A stretch of DNA of 64,000 nt from Paenibacillus sp. PvR098 (lineage in GTDB: Bacteria > Bacillota > Bacilli > Paenibacillales > NBRC-103111). Both the position numbers and the translations under genes were made by a program. This document shows positions 43,958 through 53,441 of this stretch, one piece after another. The stretch covers positions 3,042,501 through 3,106,500 of the forward strand of contig NZ_JAFIBU010000001.1 in NCBI RefSeq assembly GCF_017833255.1, in the 5' to 3' direction. Position 1 is the stretch's first letter, and the number at the start of each line of letters is the position of its first letter. Under the pieces are notes generated by a model. That model had not been told where the DNA came from. It worked only from the letters and a program-made list of their open reading frames with translations, and made no database searches.

Positions 43958-45559
43958 TCACCAATACGTTCTATTAAGTCCTATATACTGCAAAAAGCGG
44001 CGGAAGCCTTGGCGGCCTTGTTCATCCCGCTTGTAAACACCCGCATCACGAAGCACGTCCGCAAATTTGCTGCCGATTTCGTCCCGAAGCACCCCGGCGG
44101 CCTTCTCGCCAGCCATCGACGTACCGTAGCGCGCGGTTAACTCTTGCAGCCAAGCTGTATGTTTATGCAGCGGATGTTCCGGGTCTGCGGTAATGCGCTC
44201 ATCCAGCATTAGCTCTCCTGTCAACAACCCCTTGGCCAACTCCAGTTCATCCTTCAATCGTCCTGGCAGCACGGCTAGTCCCATAACCTCAATCAAGCCG
44301 ATATTTTCCTTCTTCATATGATGCAGCTCACGGTGCGGGTGAAAAATACCTTCCGGATGCTCGGCGCTGGTTCTGTTGTTGCGCAGCACAAGATCCAGCT
44401 CGTACTCGCCGACCGAATTCTTTCGGGCGATCGGAGTAACGGTGTTATGCGGTACCTTCGTCTCCCCTTGCATGGAGTAGGCTGCAATGTCCTGTGAGGA
44501 ATCACTGTATTCCTTCCAGCGCTCTAAGATCATACCGGCCAGCTTCAGGAGCTGTCCCCGGTTGAGGCTGGAGATGCGGAGGACCGACATCGGCCACTTC
44601 ACGATACCTATGTTCACTTCCACAAAGTCGGGATGGCCGAAGTTCTCCTCCACCGCCGCCCGTTCCATTGGAAACGAATGGCGGCCGCCCTGAAAATGGT
44701 CATGGTTCAGAATCGACCCCCCTACGATCGGCAGGTCCGCATTGGAGCCGATAAAATAATGCGGGAACCGATTCACAAAATCGAGCAGGCGCTCGAAGGT
44801 AAGCTTCGTCGTCTGCATCGGTCGGTGCTCCCCGTCGAAAATAATGCTGTGCTCATGATAATAAACGTACGGAGAGTATTGGAAATACCACGTTTCACCC
44901 ATAAGCTCCAACGGAATGACCCTCAGGTTCTGACGTGCGGGGTGATTCAGTCTTCCCGCATAGCCTATGTTCTCTATACAGAGCAAGCACTGGGGATAAT
45001 GGCTTTGTGGGGCATTCTTAAGCATAGCAATTTCTTTTGGGTCCTTCTCCGGCTTCGAGAGATTCACGGTGATTTCTAGGTCGCCATACTCCGTCGGGGC
45101 AAGCCAGTAAAGGTTCTTGCGGATCCGGTCCATGCGTATATAGTTAGAATCGATGCACAACTTGTAAAATGCGTCCGTCGCCCGCTCCATTCCTTCCTTC
45201 TGCGCCTCAGTCCAAAACCGCTGCACCAGCTCCGATTGCCGCGGCAACAGCTGTCCCATTATACGGGCATCCAGCAAATCGCGGAGCGTCGTATGATTCT
45301 CTTCCAAAATACCTGCTTCAGCCGCATAATCCAGCAGTGGTTCAAGCAGCTCCACAGGGATTACTGCCGCAGGCTCCTTCAGCTCACCCGCATGAGGCTC
45401 AACGATTTGAAGCAGATCCAGCAGGCTGTTCCGCGCCGCATAAACATCCAGCGGCTCAAGCAGCTTCTGCGCCACTCCGAACTGGAGCAGACGTTCCACC
45501 AAGTAGGCCGCCTTCCGCTCCGGAGTGCCGAAACCTGATGCCGATTGATTATTCTCCAT
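43958..45559 (-). CDS. galT: Galactose-1-phosphate uridylyltransferase (Firmicutes type)
   Basis: Leloir-pathway enzyme that exchanges UMP between UDP-glucose and galactose-1-phosphate, 533 residues. The long Gram-positive type is recognised by the N-terminal helical region (PERKAAYLVERLLQFGV), FYKLCIDSNYIRMDRI and the catalytic region with VGGSILNHDHFQGGRH, where HDH is the uridylylated His site. The ATG has GAGGAGG upstream. It is third in galK-galE-galT, 62 bp after galE. Confidence 0.95.
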   Translation of the reverse strand: MENNQSASGFGTPERKAAYLVERLLQFGVAQKLLEPLDVYAARNSLLDLLQIVEPHAGELKEPAAVIPVELLEPLLDYAAEAGILEENHTTLRDLLDARIMGQLLPRQSELVQRFWTEAQKEGMERATDAFYKLCIDSNYIRMDRIRKNLYWLAPTEYGDLEITVNLSKPEKDPKEIAMLKNAPQSHYPQCLLCIENIGYAGRLNHPARQNLRVIPLELMGETWYFQYSPYVYYHEHSIIFDGEHRPMQTTKLTFERLLDFVNRFPHYFIGSNADLPIVGGSILNHDHFQGGRHSFPMERAAVEENFGHPDFVEVNIGIVKWPMSVLRISSLNRGQLLKLAGMILERWKEYSDSSQDIAAYSMQGETKVPHNTVTPIARKNSVGEYELDLVLRNNRTSAEHPEGIFHPHRELHHMKKENIGLIEVMGLAVLPGRLKDELELAKGLLTGELMLDERITADPEHPLHKHTAWLQELTARYGTSMAGEKAAGVLRDEIGSKFADVLRDAGVYKRDEQGRQGFRRFLQYIGLNRTYW

Positions 45560-45621
45560 TGTCCCCGCTCCTCCTCTTTCAACGGCAGGCTAGGCCCTTC
45601 TGACTCCTTTACTCGCCGCTG

Positions 45622-46608
45622 TTATTCGCCGTAACCATCGGGATGGCTGCGATGCCAGTTCCAGGCGGAGGCAATGATTTGCTTCAGGTCGTCCCGCTTG
45701 GGTTTCCAGCCCAGCTCCGCTTTCGTGCGTTCCGAGGAAGCCACAAGGATGGCCGGGTCGCCCGCGCGGCGCGCTTCCATCACAGCAGGAATCGGATGGC
45801 CTGTCACATCACGCGCGATATCAAGGACTTCCTTCACCGAGAAGCCTTTGCCGTTGCCGAGATTATAGACACCGCTGTCTCCGCCGCTCCGCAGCTTTTC
45901 CACTGCCAGAATATGCGCGTCCGCAAGGTCCGTTACATGAATGTAATCGCGGATACACGTGCCGTCGGGCGTAGCATAGTCGTCCCCGAAAATGGATAGA
46001 TGAGGTCGTTGTCCCAATGCCACCTGCAGGATGATCGGAACCAGATGGGTTTCCGGAGAATGATCCTCGCCAATCCGTCCTCCTTCATGGGCGCCTGCTG
46101 CATTAAAATAGCGCAGTGATACATATTTGATTCCATGGGCCGTATCGAACCAATGCATCATTCTTTCCATGGCCAGCTTCGTTTCCCCATAAGCGTTGGT
46201 CGGCAGCGTCCGGTCCGTTTCGAGAATCGGAATGTGTTCCGGCTCACCGTAGGTGGCAGCCGTAGACGAGAAGACTATTTTCTTCACGCCGTATTCGTTC
46301 ATTTTATCTAAAAGGCACAGGGTTCCGTACACATTGTTATGATAATACTTTCCCGGTTTTTGCATGCTTTCACCGACGAGCGAGTTGGCTGCGAAATGAA
46401 TTACCGCGTCAATGTCGTTCTCTTTAAATACCGTATCTAAAAAGTCTCCGTCACGAATGTCGCCCACGTACAGCTTACCGCCGAGCACCGCCTCGCGATG
46501 CCCTTGCTGCAAACTGTCGACTACCACGACATCTTCTTCTTTAGCCAGCAGCTCGGCCACCGTATGCGAACCGATATAGCCCGCTCCACCTGTCACCAAA
46601 ATAGCCAT
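45622..46608 (-). CDS. galE: UDP-glucose 4-epimerase
   Basis: Extended short-chain dehydrogenase of 328 residues that interconverts UDP-glucose and UDP-galactose. The NAD-binding [10 protein letters not shown] (GxxGxxG) opens the protein, the catalytic Ser-Ser-Thr and Tyr-x-x-x-Lys ([20 protein letters not shown]) are present, and the substrate-binding [16 protein letters not shown] follows. It is second in the gal operon, 30 bp after galK. Confidence 0.97.
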   Translation of the reverse strand: MAILVTGGAGYIGSHTVAELLAKEEDVVVVDSLQQGHREAVLGGKLYVGDIRDGDFLDTVFKENDIDAVIHFAANSLVGESMQKPGKYYHNNVYGTLCLLDKMNEYGVKKIVFSSTAATYGEPEHIPILETDRTLPTNAYGETKLAMERMMHWFDTAHGIKYVSLRYFNAAGAHEGGRIGEDHSPETHLVPIILQVALGQRPHLSIFGDDYATPDGTCIRDYIHVTDLADAHILAVEKLRSGGDSGVYNLGNGKGFSVKEVLDIARDVTGHPIPAVMEARRAGDPAILVASSERTKAELGWKPKRDDLKQIIASAWNWHRSHPDGYGE

Positions 46609-46638
46609 TGCCTTCCCTCGCCTCCCAAATATTTCTTT

Positions 46639-47808
46639 CTAGAGTTCTTTAACTCCGTCGCCTATATTGCACACATAGAAGTCTGGGGTTAAGCCCGTTT
46701 TCTTCTTATATTCATGGCCTACCTCGTCAATGAATCGCTCTATGCTATCCTGATGCACAAGCGATACGGTACAGCCGCCAAAGCCGGCGCCGGTCATACG
46801 TGATCCGAGCACACCTGGAACGTCCAGTGCCGCTTCCACCATTGTATCCAGCTCTATTCCCGTCACCTCGTACAGATCGCGCAGCGATTGATGAGAGCCG
46901 ATCATGAGCTTGCCGAATGCCGCCAAATCATTCTGCTCCAGCACCTTGATGGACTGCAGCACACGGTCGATTTCTTCCACTACGTGCTGCGCCCTTTTAC
47001 GCACGGTTTCATCTGCAATAAGATGCTTGGATGAATCGAACTGCTCCAGGGAGAGCTGACCGAGCAGCGTAAGTCCCGGATGTTCCGCCTGCAAATCGCG
47101 AACGGCCTGCCCGCACTGGGAACGTCTTTCGTTATATTTGGAATCAACGAGTCCCCTTTTCTTATTGGTGTTGCCAATCACAAGCTTATAATCGCCGCTG
47201 TGAAACGGAACATGCCGGTATTCCAGCGTATCGCACATCAGCAGAATCGAGTGATCCTTCTTCCCCATCGCAATCGCGAATTGATCCATAATACCGCATT
47301 GCACACCGACAAACGTGTTTTCAGCCCTCTGCGACAGCAGTGCAATATCCACCTTATCCGTGGGCTGCCCTTCCATCGTCAGCAGACCGAAAGCCGTAAC
47401 CACTTCAATCGAAGCTGAGGAAGACAGTCCGGAGCCATTCGGAATCTCTCCGCAATACAGGATGTCATAACCTCCAACGGACACGCTTCGCTTCAGCAGC
47501 TCGCGAATAATGCCTTTTGGATAATTGATCCAATCGTCTTCTTGACGGTATGCCAATCCTTGAATGGAAATATGTTTGTGATGCGGAAAATTCACAGAGG
47601 CGAATCCGACTTGATCGTCCTCCCGCTTCCGAATCAGCATCGTCGTCCCGAAGGTTAGCGCAGCGGGGAATACATAACCTCCATTGTAATCCGTATGCTC
47701 CCCGATCAGATTCACGCGTCCTGGTGCGTGAAATACTCGTATCGGATGCGCGCTTTCAGCGCCATAATGCTCTATAAAACGCCCACGCAATGCTTTGATA
47801 TCCGTCAT
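46639..47808 (-). CDS. galK: Galactokinase
   Basis: GHMP kinase that phosphorylates galactose, 389 residues. The galactose-binding GRVNLIGEHTDYNGGYVFP, the ATP-binding PNGSGLSSSAS (motif 2), and the C-terminal GSRMTGAGFGGCTVSL are all present. The frame extends to 47865; ATG 47808 with GAGGTG at nine to ten nt gives the family start. First gene of galKET, divergent from an AraC-type regulator. Confidence 0.97.
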   Translation of the reverse strand: MTDIKALRGRFIEHYGAESAHPIRVFHAPGRVNLIGEHTDYNGGYVFPAALTFGTTMLIRKREDDQVGFASVNFPHHKHISIQGLAYRQEDDWINYPKGIIRELLKRSVSVGGYDILYCGEIPNGSGLSSSASIEVVTAFGLLTMEGQPTDKVDIALLSQRAENTFVGVQCGIMDQFAIAMGKKDHSILLMCDTLEYRHVPFHSGDYKLVIGNTNKKRGLVDSKYNERRSQCGQAVRDLQAEHPGLTLLGQLSLEQFDSSKHLIADETVRKRAQHVVEEIDRVLQSIKVLEQNDLAAFGKLMIGSHQSLRDLYEVTGIELDTMVEAALDVPGVLGSRMTGAGFGGCTVSLVHQDSIERFIDEVGHEYKKKTGLTPDFYVCNIGDGVKEL

Positions 47809-47830
47809 GAGGACTTCACCTCGTTTATAT

Positions 47831-47836
47831 AGTATA
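47831..47836 (-). promoter_or_regulatory. Possible -10 of the gal operon
   Basis: Minus strand TATACT about 22 bp upstream of galK. No acceptable -35 box lies 16-18 nt before it (AGAACA), which would suit a promoter that depends on an activator bound further upstream. Confidence 0.35.
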
Positions 47837-47906
47837 TTGAAGCACAGCAACGTTGTTCTGGTCATTCTTCTGCTTCAAGTATAGCTCGAATTGTTCTGCC
47901 GGCACT

Positions 47907-47942
47907 ATGGAAGGATGTAAGCACAACATGGAAATATGTTAG
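47907..47942. promoter_or_regulatory. Tandem AraC-type sites between galK and the regulator
   Basis: Two direct repeats of 15 bp, ATGGAAGGATGTAAG (47907-47921) and ATGGAAATATGTTAG (47928-47942), match at 12 positions and start exactly 21 bp apart, two helical turns, the geometry usual for AraC-family binding. A third, weaker copy begins at 47986 (ATGGATATAATTAG). Confidence 0.6.
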
Positions 47943-48091
47943 ATTATTACCAGGTCACCTAACCATGTCGTGATATAATGTAACCATGGATATAATTAGA
48001 GAGCATCCAGCCCATAGCCATCCCTCTAAGAGATCTTCGTCTTGCTTCCTTACCGCATAATATACTTAAATCCATAAAAAAGGAGCCCGTT

Positions 48092-48970
48092 TTGCCTATG
48101 CTTGTCTCCTCATCCGTCAAACGGCCAAACAGCTATTACGTTGTATCGAACCCGGAGCCCTCCCCCAAAGGAAGCCCGCTGACCGTGCTGTTCTCCGGCC
48201 ATAGTCAAACCAATCCCGGACACAAGCCGGGTCCAAAGGTCGTCGACTATTACCTGCTGCATTACATCACGTCAGGAAAAGGGACGTATTCCTGCTTGGG
48301 ACGGACCTATCAGCTCGGGGCAGGTGACAGCTTCCTGATTGAGCCCGGTAAGCTGATTCAGTACACGGCGGATTGGGAAGAGCCCTGGCATTACCGCTGG
48401 ATTGCCTTTGAAGGCCCTCAAGCTTCCTTTATGCTGCAGGACATCGGGCTCAGCTCGCTTGCGCCCATCGTTCATACCGGACGCAAGCGAAACATCAGCG
48501 TGCTGTACCACCAGATCCAGCTTGCCTTTCAATCCCGCAGCGTAAGCGCCAATCTCAGGGCGAACGGCTGCCTGCATCTGCTGTTCGCGGAGTATGCCGA
48601 AGCGCTTCGTCCTCAGCAGGCTAGCGCGCCAAGACAGGCAACCGGTGGAGAACAAACGGTACAGCAGGCGCTGCAATACTTGACCACACAGTATGCTGAA
48701 CCGATCACCATTGAGCTGATGGCCGAGACGCTCGGCTATAATCGCGCATATTTATCCACGCTGTTCAAGCAGCATACCGGGCTGACCCCGGTAACGTTCC
48801 TGCTGCGGCTGCGTCTGGATAAGGCGCGCCACCTGCTTCGGGAGCGGCCAGAGCTTACGGTGGAACAGATCGCCTCATCGGTCGGCTTTCAAGACCCGCT
48901 ATACTTCTCCAAACAGTTCAAGCGTCATTACCAAACTTCGCCGACGGGATACCGCGACTCCCTACTTTAG
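48092..48970 (+). CDS. AraC-family transcriptional regulator
   Basis: A 292-residue regulator. The N-terminal cupin-like sugar-sensing domain (residues 30-170, with TSGKGTYSCLGRTYQLGAGD and W/H-rich strands) precedes two helix-turn-helix units (PITIELMAETLGYNRAYLS; LTVEQIASSVGFQDPLYFSKQF). It is divergent from galKET with tandem sites in between, so it likely activates the gal genes in response to a galactoside; this is context-based. A TTG (48092) and an ATG two codons later are both possible; AAGGAG is closer to ideal spacing for neither, at six and twelve nt. Confidence 0.88.
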   Translation: MPMLVSSSVKRPNSYYVVSNPEPSPKGSPLTVLFSGHSQTNPGHKPGPKVVDYYLLHYITSGKGTYSCLGRTYQLGAGDSFLIEPGKLIQYTADWEEPWHYRWIAFEGPQASFMLQDIGLSSLAPIVHTGRKRNISVLYHQIQLAFQSRSVSANLRANGCLHLLFAEYAEALRPQQASAPRQATGGEQTVQQALQYLTTQYAEPITIELMAETLGYNRAYLSTLFKQHTGLTPVTFLLRLRLDKARHLLRERPELTVEQIASSVGFQDPLYFSKQFKRHYQTSPTGYRDSLL

Positions 48971-49020
48971 CTCATCCGCCACCACCTCAGGCTCAAGTAT
49001 GGACCAAGGGCGTAAGCCTC

Positions 49021-51168
49021 TCATTCTCCCGGCTTCACCAGCGGCAGCATAAACGCGATGCAAGCCCCCTGCCCCACCTGACTCTGCGCCCAGATGCGTC
49101 CTCCGTGGTAGTCGATGATTTCCTTGGCAATGGCAAGTCCTAGGCCGCTCCCGCCGCCTGCGGTGTTTCGGGACTTGTCCTTTTTGAAGAACCGGTCAAA
49201 CACGTATGGCAGATCCTCTGGCGCAATCCCGGACCCGTTATCCTGCACCCGCGCTACAAGCGTTTGCTCGTCAATGATAAACTGGAGCTGTATCAGGCCT
49301 CCTCGCGGCGTATGCTTGACCGCATTGTAGATAATGTTGGTCAGCACTTGATCGATCCGGTCCAAATCGATTCTGACCAAGCCCCGCGGGTTAACCGTGG
49401 TCCGAAACGTATGGGTGTTCGTCTCGAACCGAAGCCCGGCGTCGGCCAGCTCCAGCTCGTAGCGCTCATCGAAATACCCGATCATCTCGTCCGTGCTCAT
49501 GGGATGAAAGTTGAAATTCATTTGGCGCGCCTCAAGCTTGGAAAGCTGAAAGAGATCTGAAATCAACCGGTTCAAGCCGGTAATGCGGCCCAAGATCAGC
49601 TTTAAATATTTTTTCTGCTGCTCCGGCTGCGACACCACTCCGTCGAGCAAAGCTTCCGCATAGCCTTGAATCAGCGTCATCGGCGTTCCCAAGTCATGCG
49701 ATATGTTGCTGAGCAAGTGGCGTCTCGACGTTTCCATCCGGCCCAAATCTTCATTCACCCGCTCTAGGCTGCGGTTAATCCGTTCAAGCTCTGCCGTGCG
49801 CTCGTGTATTTTTTGTTCCAGACCGGTATTGAGCTCACTCATTTGTCTAGATAAGGTTTCCACCGCCGTGAAAGCTTTGGCCGACTTGACGCTTAGAATA
49901 AACGCAGTCATAAATACGCAGACCAGCAGCCCGTAGGACGAAACCTCACCTATCTTAATCCATTGGTTATAATACAGAATATCAAGCAAGACGGTAATGA
50001 TGTATGAACATATGCCGATGAACGCGAACATTGCCCCGTCTCTTTTTCGAAGCATCGCCCGGTATATGCTGTACATCAGAACAGCGCACACGAACAATGT
50101 GACGATTTGGAACTGTGGAACGGTATACGTCATCCATGGAGGAGGCAGCAAAAGCACCGAGACGGAGAACAGCAAGCCAAGCCATTGAACGAATCTAACA
50201 TGCCCGCGGTGCACTTCACTCGGATACAGAGAGCGAACAAACATCATGACTACAGGCACCCCGATATAAAAGCACAAATATTCAATCCTCAGAGCCGTCA
50301 ACCAAGGGAAGCCCGGTGCAAAATAATAGATGACCCCTTCCCCGATAAACAGGGCTCGCACACCGATGAGCACGCAGAAAAGCCCAAAATAAAGCGATCC
50401 TCGTTCTTTGCGACGCAGAGCGAATAGTCCGATATGATACAGACCCATCGAAAGCAAGCTGCCGATCAAGAACATATCCTGTGCCAGATCCGCCCTTGCT
50501 TCAAGGTCGAGTCGCTCCAGCTCCCCAAGCTGGATGGACTTCCATATGCCTCCCGAGCGATGGTGATAGTTAGAGGCTTGAATGACAATATCCATAGGAC
50601 CCCCATGGTTATGAATCCGGATCAGCTGTGGTGTGTACATAGGTTTGTATGAGTCCGGAGTCTTGCCCAGTTCCCCGCTTCCGCCCAACAGTTCGCCATT
50701 GACCCATATCTTATAGGCTGTTCGTATGTAGGGAATGCGCATGCCAAGAAAAGCTTCCGTATCGTCCAGCTCCACACGCAAATGATAGGTCGCATAACCG
50801 AAGCCGCCAATCCGCTCGCCGTTCACGGAAAGCCCGTTCCACGATCCGGGAAGGAGGATCGACTCTCGCTTCGCAGCGGTTTCCGAATCCGATGAAACCA
50901 ACTGTTCAGGAGGAATCATCTCACCCCAATAGAAATCCCATTCCCCATCCAGACGCACAGTCCCGCTCTGATCAAATCGGTAAGCTTCAAGATTCAGCAT
51001 ACCTCGCACCGCTAGGGGCTTTTCTTCAGAAGTCCCAGTTTCCGCACTGCTGCATCCAAGAAGCAGTCCGGTCCATAAAAGTATGGAAAAACAAGCCCAA
51101 AACCATTTATAATAGAGAGAGTTTTTAGGAATCGATACCACTTCTTTCTTTATTATCAAAATGGTCAC
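49021..51168 (-). CDS. Sensor histidine kinase with 7TM-DISM module
   Basis: A 715-residue membrane kinase. The N terminus is hydrophobic and carries a lipoprotein-like LLLGCSS, followed by a beta-rich DISM-type extracellular domain (LDGEWDFYWGEM, LPGSWNGL, YATYHLRVEL), about seven membrane helices (residues 235-420), a short coiled coil, HisKA with H491 (SNISHDLGTPMTLIQGY), and an HATPase (DNGSGIAPEDL; GGGSGLGLAIAKEIIDYH). The first start is GTG; an internal GTG near 51141 could be the true one, since neither has a strong ribosome site. The response regulator is divergent next to it. Confidence 0.9.
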   Translation of the reverse strand: MTILIIKKEVVSIPKNSLYYKWFWACFSILLWTGLLLGCSSAETGTSEEKPLAVRGMLNLEAYRFDQSGTVRLDGEWDFYWGEMIPPEQLVSSDSETAAKRESILLPGSWNGLSVNGERIGGFGYATYHLRVELDDTEAFLGMRIPYIRTAYKIWVNGELLGGSGELGKTPDSYKPMYTPQLIRIHNHGGPMDIVIQASNYHHRSGGIWKSIQLGELERLDLEARADLAQDMFLIGSLLSMGLYHIGLFALRRKERGSLYFGLFCVLIGVRALFIGEGVIYYFAPGFPWLTALRIEYLCFYIGVPVVMMFVRSLYPSEVHRGHVRFVQWLGLLFSVSVLLLPPPWMTYTVPQFQIVTLFVCAVLMYSIYRAMLRKRDGAMFAFIGICSYIITVLLDILYYNQWIKIGEVSSYGLLVCVFMTAFILSVKSAKAFTAVETLSRQMSELNTGLEQKIHERTAELERINRSLERVNEDLGRMETSRRHLLSNISHDLGTPMTLIQGYAEALLDGVVSQPEQQKKYLKLILGRITGLNRLISDLFQLSKLEARQMNFNFHPMSTDEMIGYFDERYELELADAGLRFETNTHTFRTTVNPRGLVRIDLDRIDQVLTNIIYNAVKHTPRGGLIQLQFIIDEQTLVARVQDNGSGIAPEDLPYVFDRFFKKDKSRNTAGGGSGLGLAIAKEIIDYHGGRIWAQSQVGQGACIAFMLPLVKPGE

Positions 51169-51258
51169 ATTTATATACTATTTTATATCAGACAGTAATT
51201 TCTGGAAACGGGGATTTGTCGGTTCAGTCCGTCCGCAACGAGTTTGGAGGAAAAATCA

Positions 51259-51951
51259 ATGTCCGGGGAAAAAATCTTAATTGTTGACGATGAAGCCGAA
51301 ATTGTAGAATTAATTACATTGTACTTGCGTAAGGAAGGCTATGAGGTTCTGTGCTCAAGCAGTGGCGCCGAAGCGCTCGAGATGGTGGACAAGTATCGTC
51401 CTGAGCTGGTGATCTTGGATATATTACTGCCCGAAATGGACGGTATTGAAGTATGCCGCCAGCTCCGTAAATCGTACAGCACTCCGATCCTGTTTCTCAG
51501 CTGCAAAAGCGAGGATATGGATATTATACTTGGCTTCAGCATCGGTGGCGACGACTATATCACCAAGCCATTCAGCCCGGGGCAGCTGGTCGCGCGAGTC
51601 AAAGCTCACCTGCGCCGCAGCCAATTGCTGGAGCAGCACAAAGAGGAGTCCCAGCATCTTACGTTTCCGGGACTCGAAATCGATTTATTAAGCCGAACCG
51701 TACGGGTGAACGGCGTCTTGTCGCCGCTCTCCTCCAAAGAGTTCGATCTGCTTCTTCATTTAGCCAGGTCCCCGGGGAAGGTTATTTCTCTGGAAAATCT
51801 CTATAAATTGACATGGGGCGTCGACAGCAACGGAGATACACGCACCTTACTCGTTCACATCAGCAATCTTCGTAAAAAAATCGAAGCGAATCCGACTGAT
51901 CCGAAATATATCCATACCGTTCGCGGGGTCGGTTACAAGTTCAGTACCTGA
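51259..51951 (+). CDS. OmpR-family response regulator
   Basis: A 230-residue regulator. The receiver has the acidic pair D10/D11, phospho-acceptor D54 (LVILDILLPEMDG) and K in YITKPFSP; the C-terminal winged helix contains LSSKEFDLLLHLARSPGKV and HISNLRKKIEA ending YIHTVRGVGYKF. ATG 51259 with GGAGG seven nt before it is better than the TTG at 51244, which overlaps that site. It is divergent from the 7TM-type kinase (90 bp apart) and is its likely partner. Confidence 0.92.
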   Translation: MSGEKILIVDDEAEIVELITLYLRKEGYEVLCSSSGAEALEMVDKYRPELVILDILLPEMDGIEVCRQLRKSYSTPILFLSCKSEDMDIILGFSIGGDDYITKPFSPGQLVARVKAHLRRSQLLEQHKEESQHLTFPGLEIDLLSRTVRVNGVLSPLSSKEFDLLLHLARSPGKVISLENLYKLTWGVDSNGDTRTLLVHISNLRKKIEANPTDPKYIHTVRGVGYKFST

Positions 51952-51957
51952 ATCATG

Positions 51958-52662
51958 TCAAAGGCTAGCCTCATGCCCGATCAGACGAAACAACTCTTCT
52001 TGCTCATCGGGCTTGAGATCCCGCCACTGTCCCGACGGCAAATCGGCAAGCTTAATATTCATAATGCGTACCCGCTTCAGCCTTCGAACCTCATAGCCGA
52101 AAGCCGCGCACATCCTTCGGATTTGCCGGTTGAGTCCTTGCGTCAAGATGATGCGGAACGAGCGTTCGTCTAGAAGAGTGACCTTGCATGGCTTGGTCAT
52201 GGTTCCGAGAATGCGTACACCGCTGGACATGCCTTGTACAAACATTGGCGTGATAGGCTTGTCCACCCTAACAATGTATTCTTTCTCGTGCTCGTTCTCT
52301 GACCGCAATATTTTATTCACGATATCCCCGTCATTCGTAAGCAGGATGAGCCCCTCGGAGTCCTTGTCGAGCCGTCCGATCGGAAAAATCCGCTCCCGGT
52401 GCCCCACAAAGTCGACAATATTGCCTCGGATATGCCGTTCTGTCGTACTGGTGATGCCCACCGGCTTGTGAAGAACAATATACACATGCTTCTTTTTTGT
52501 GCTCACCAATTTACCGTCAATCCGTACCTCATCGCCCTCGCCCACTTGACTCCCCAGCTCCGCAAGCTTGCCGTTAATAGTCACGCGCTTCGCATCGACC
52601 ATTTTATCCACTTCACGACGCGAGCAAAAACCCGTCTCGCTGATAAACTTGTTAATTCGCAT
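51958..52662 (-). CDS. rluF: 23S rRNA pseudouridine synthase, RluF-like
   Basis: A 234-residue enzyme that modifies uridines in 23S rRNA. An S4 RNA-binding domain (residues 1-60, [21 protein letters not shown] region) precedes the catalytic domain with the Asp in [17 protein letters not shown] and the C-terminal [31 protein letters not shown]. The [10 protein letters not shown] and MNI features point to RluF (U2604) rather than RluB/RsuA, but the exact target is not certain. Convergent with the response regulator; only six nt separate the stop codons. Confidence 0.9.
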   Translation of the reverse strand: MRINKFISETGFCSRREVDKMVDAKRVTINGKLAELGSQVGEGDEVRIDGKLVSTKKKHVYIVLHKPVGITSTTERHIRGNIVDFVGHRERIFPIGRLDKDSEGLILLTNDGDIVNKILRSENEHEKEYIVRVDKPITPMFVQGMSSGVRILGTMTKPCKVTLLDERSFRIILTQGLNRQIRRMCAAFGYEVRRLKRVRIMNIKLADLPSGQWRDLKPDEQEELFRLIGHEASL

Positions 52663-52850
52663 GTGAACCCTACTTCCGCTTATACATAGGCTTTGTTCAA
52701 TACTTTATTATATCATGTGAGTTTCCCGTTTCAAAAAATTCCCGAAATCCCGTTTCAAGGTTTTTCGATTAGGGTAATAGTAGGGTACACGGAAGTGTAA
52801 TGCGTTTTTACGTATTCATACTAATATTAGAAGTCGAAGGAGTGTTGACC

Positions 52851-53312
52851 ATGACACGCAAAAAAACGCTGCCGACGATTACAAAACCGTTTGCCCATGT
52901 ACACAATATCCTGAGCACGATGGGTTTCAAGGAAACCGGCTCCCGGGACGGCTGTAAGTACGAGCTAATGTTCCGCGACCCTGTTACGACGAAGGAATAC
53001 CCATTTTGTCTAAACACCCTCACCGTGGAGAACGGTCAAACGCAAGTCGATTTGAACTCTGCCGGTTTTATCTGCAAGGAACCTGTTCCTGAGTCGGTCT
53101 CCGCAGCCGCCGATGAAATATTGTCCGAGCTGCAGCAATATTTGGAGAACGGACCGGCCAAGATCAAATCGGCCCCGATCGATCAGGCGATGAACACCAT
53201 GGCGAACAATGAAGAAGAAGTCAAGCGCCTCGGCAAGTCGATGGCAAAACTGCCTACTAACACGCAGGTACGTCAAAGCGGCATGATTCCGGATCCAGTG
53301 CAATATGATTAA
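52851..53312 (+). CDS. Conserved hypothetical protein
   Basis: A 153-residue soluble protein of unknown function. ATG 52851 with GAAGGAG eight nt upstream is preferred over 52800. Visible features: basic N terminus (TRKKTLPTITKPF), a mixed alpha/beta centre with a single Cys pair (DGCKYELMF; GFICKEPV), and a helical C terminus with NNEEEVKRLGKSM. I do not recognise a family. A terminator follows. Confidence 0.7.
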   Translation: MTRKKTLPTITKPFAHVHNILSTMGFKETGSRDGCKYELMFRDPVTTKEYPFCLNTLTVENGQTQVDLNSAGFICKEPVPESVSAAADEILSELQQYLENGPAKIKSAPIDQAMNTMANNEEEVKRLGKSMAKLPTNTQVRQSGMIPDPVQYD

Positions 53313-53333
53313 ATTTTTCAGCTTCAGGCAGAG

Positions 53334-53372
53334 GAGCCTCGTCCGGGTGGAGCCGGTGCGGGGCTTCTTTTT
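53334..53372 (+). terminator. Terminator of the 153-residue protein gene
   Basis: GAGCC at 53334-53338 opens an imperfect, GC-rich stem with CCGG/CCGG and GGGGCTTC, then TTTTT. It separates the gene from the penicillin-binding protein gene. Confidence 0.6.
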
Positions 53373-53441
53373 CGTCCACCAGCACAAAACGGTGTTTTGC
53401 TGCGAATAGGTTAGCAGAGTTGGAAAGGGGTATAGATAGAG

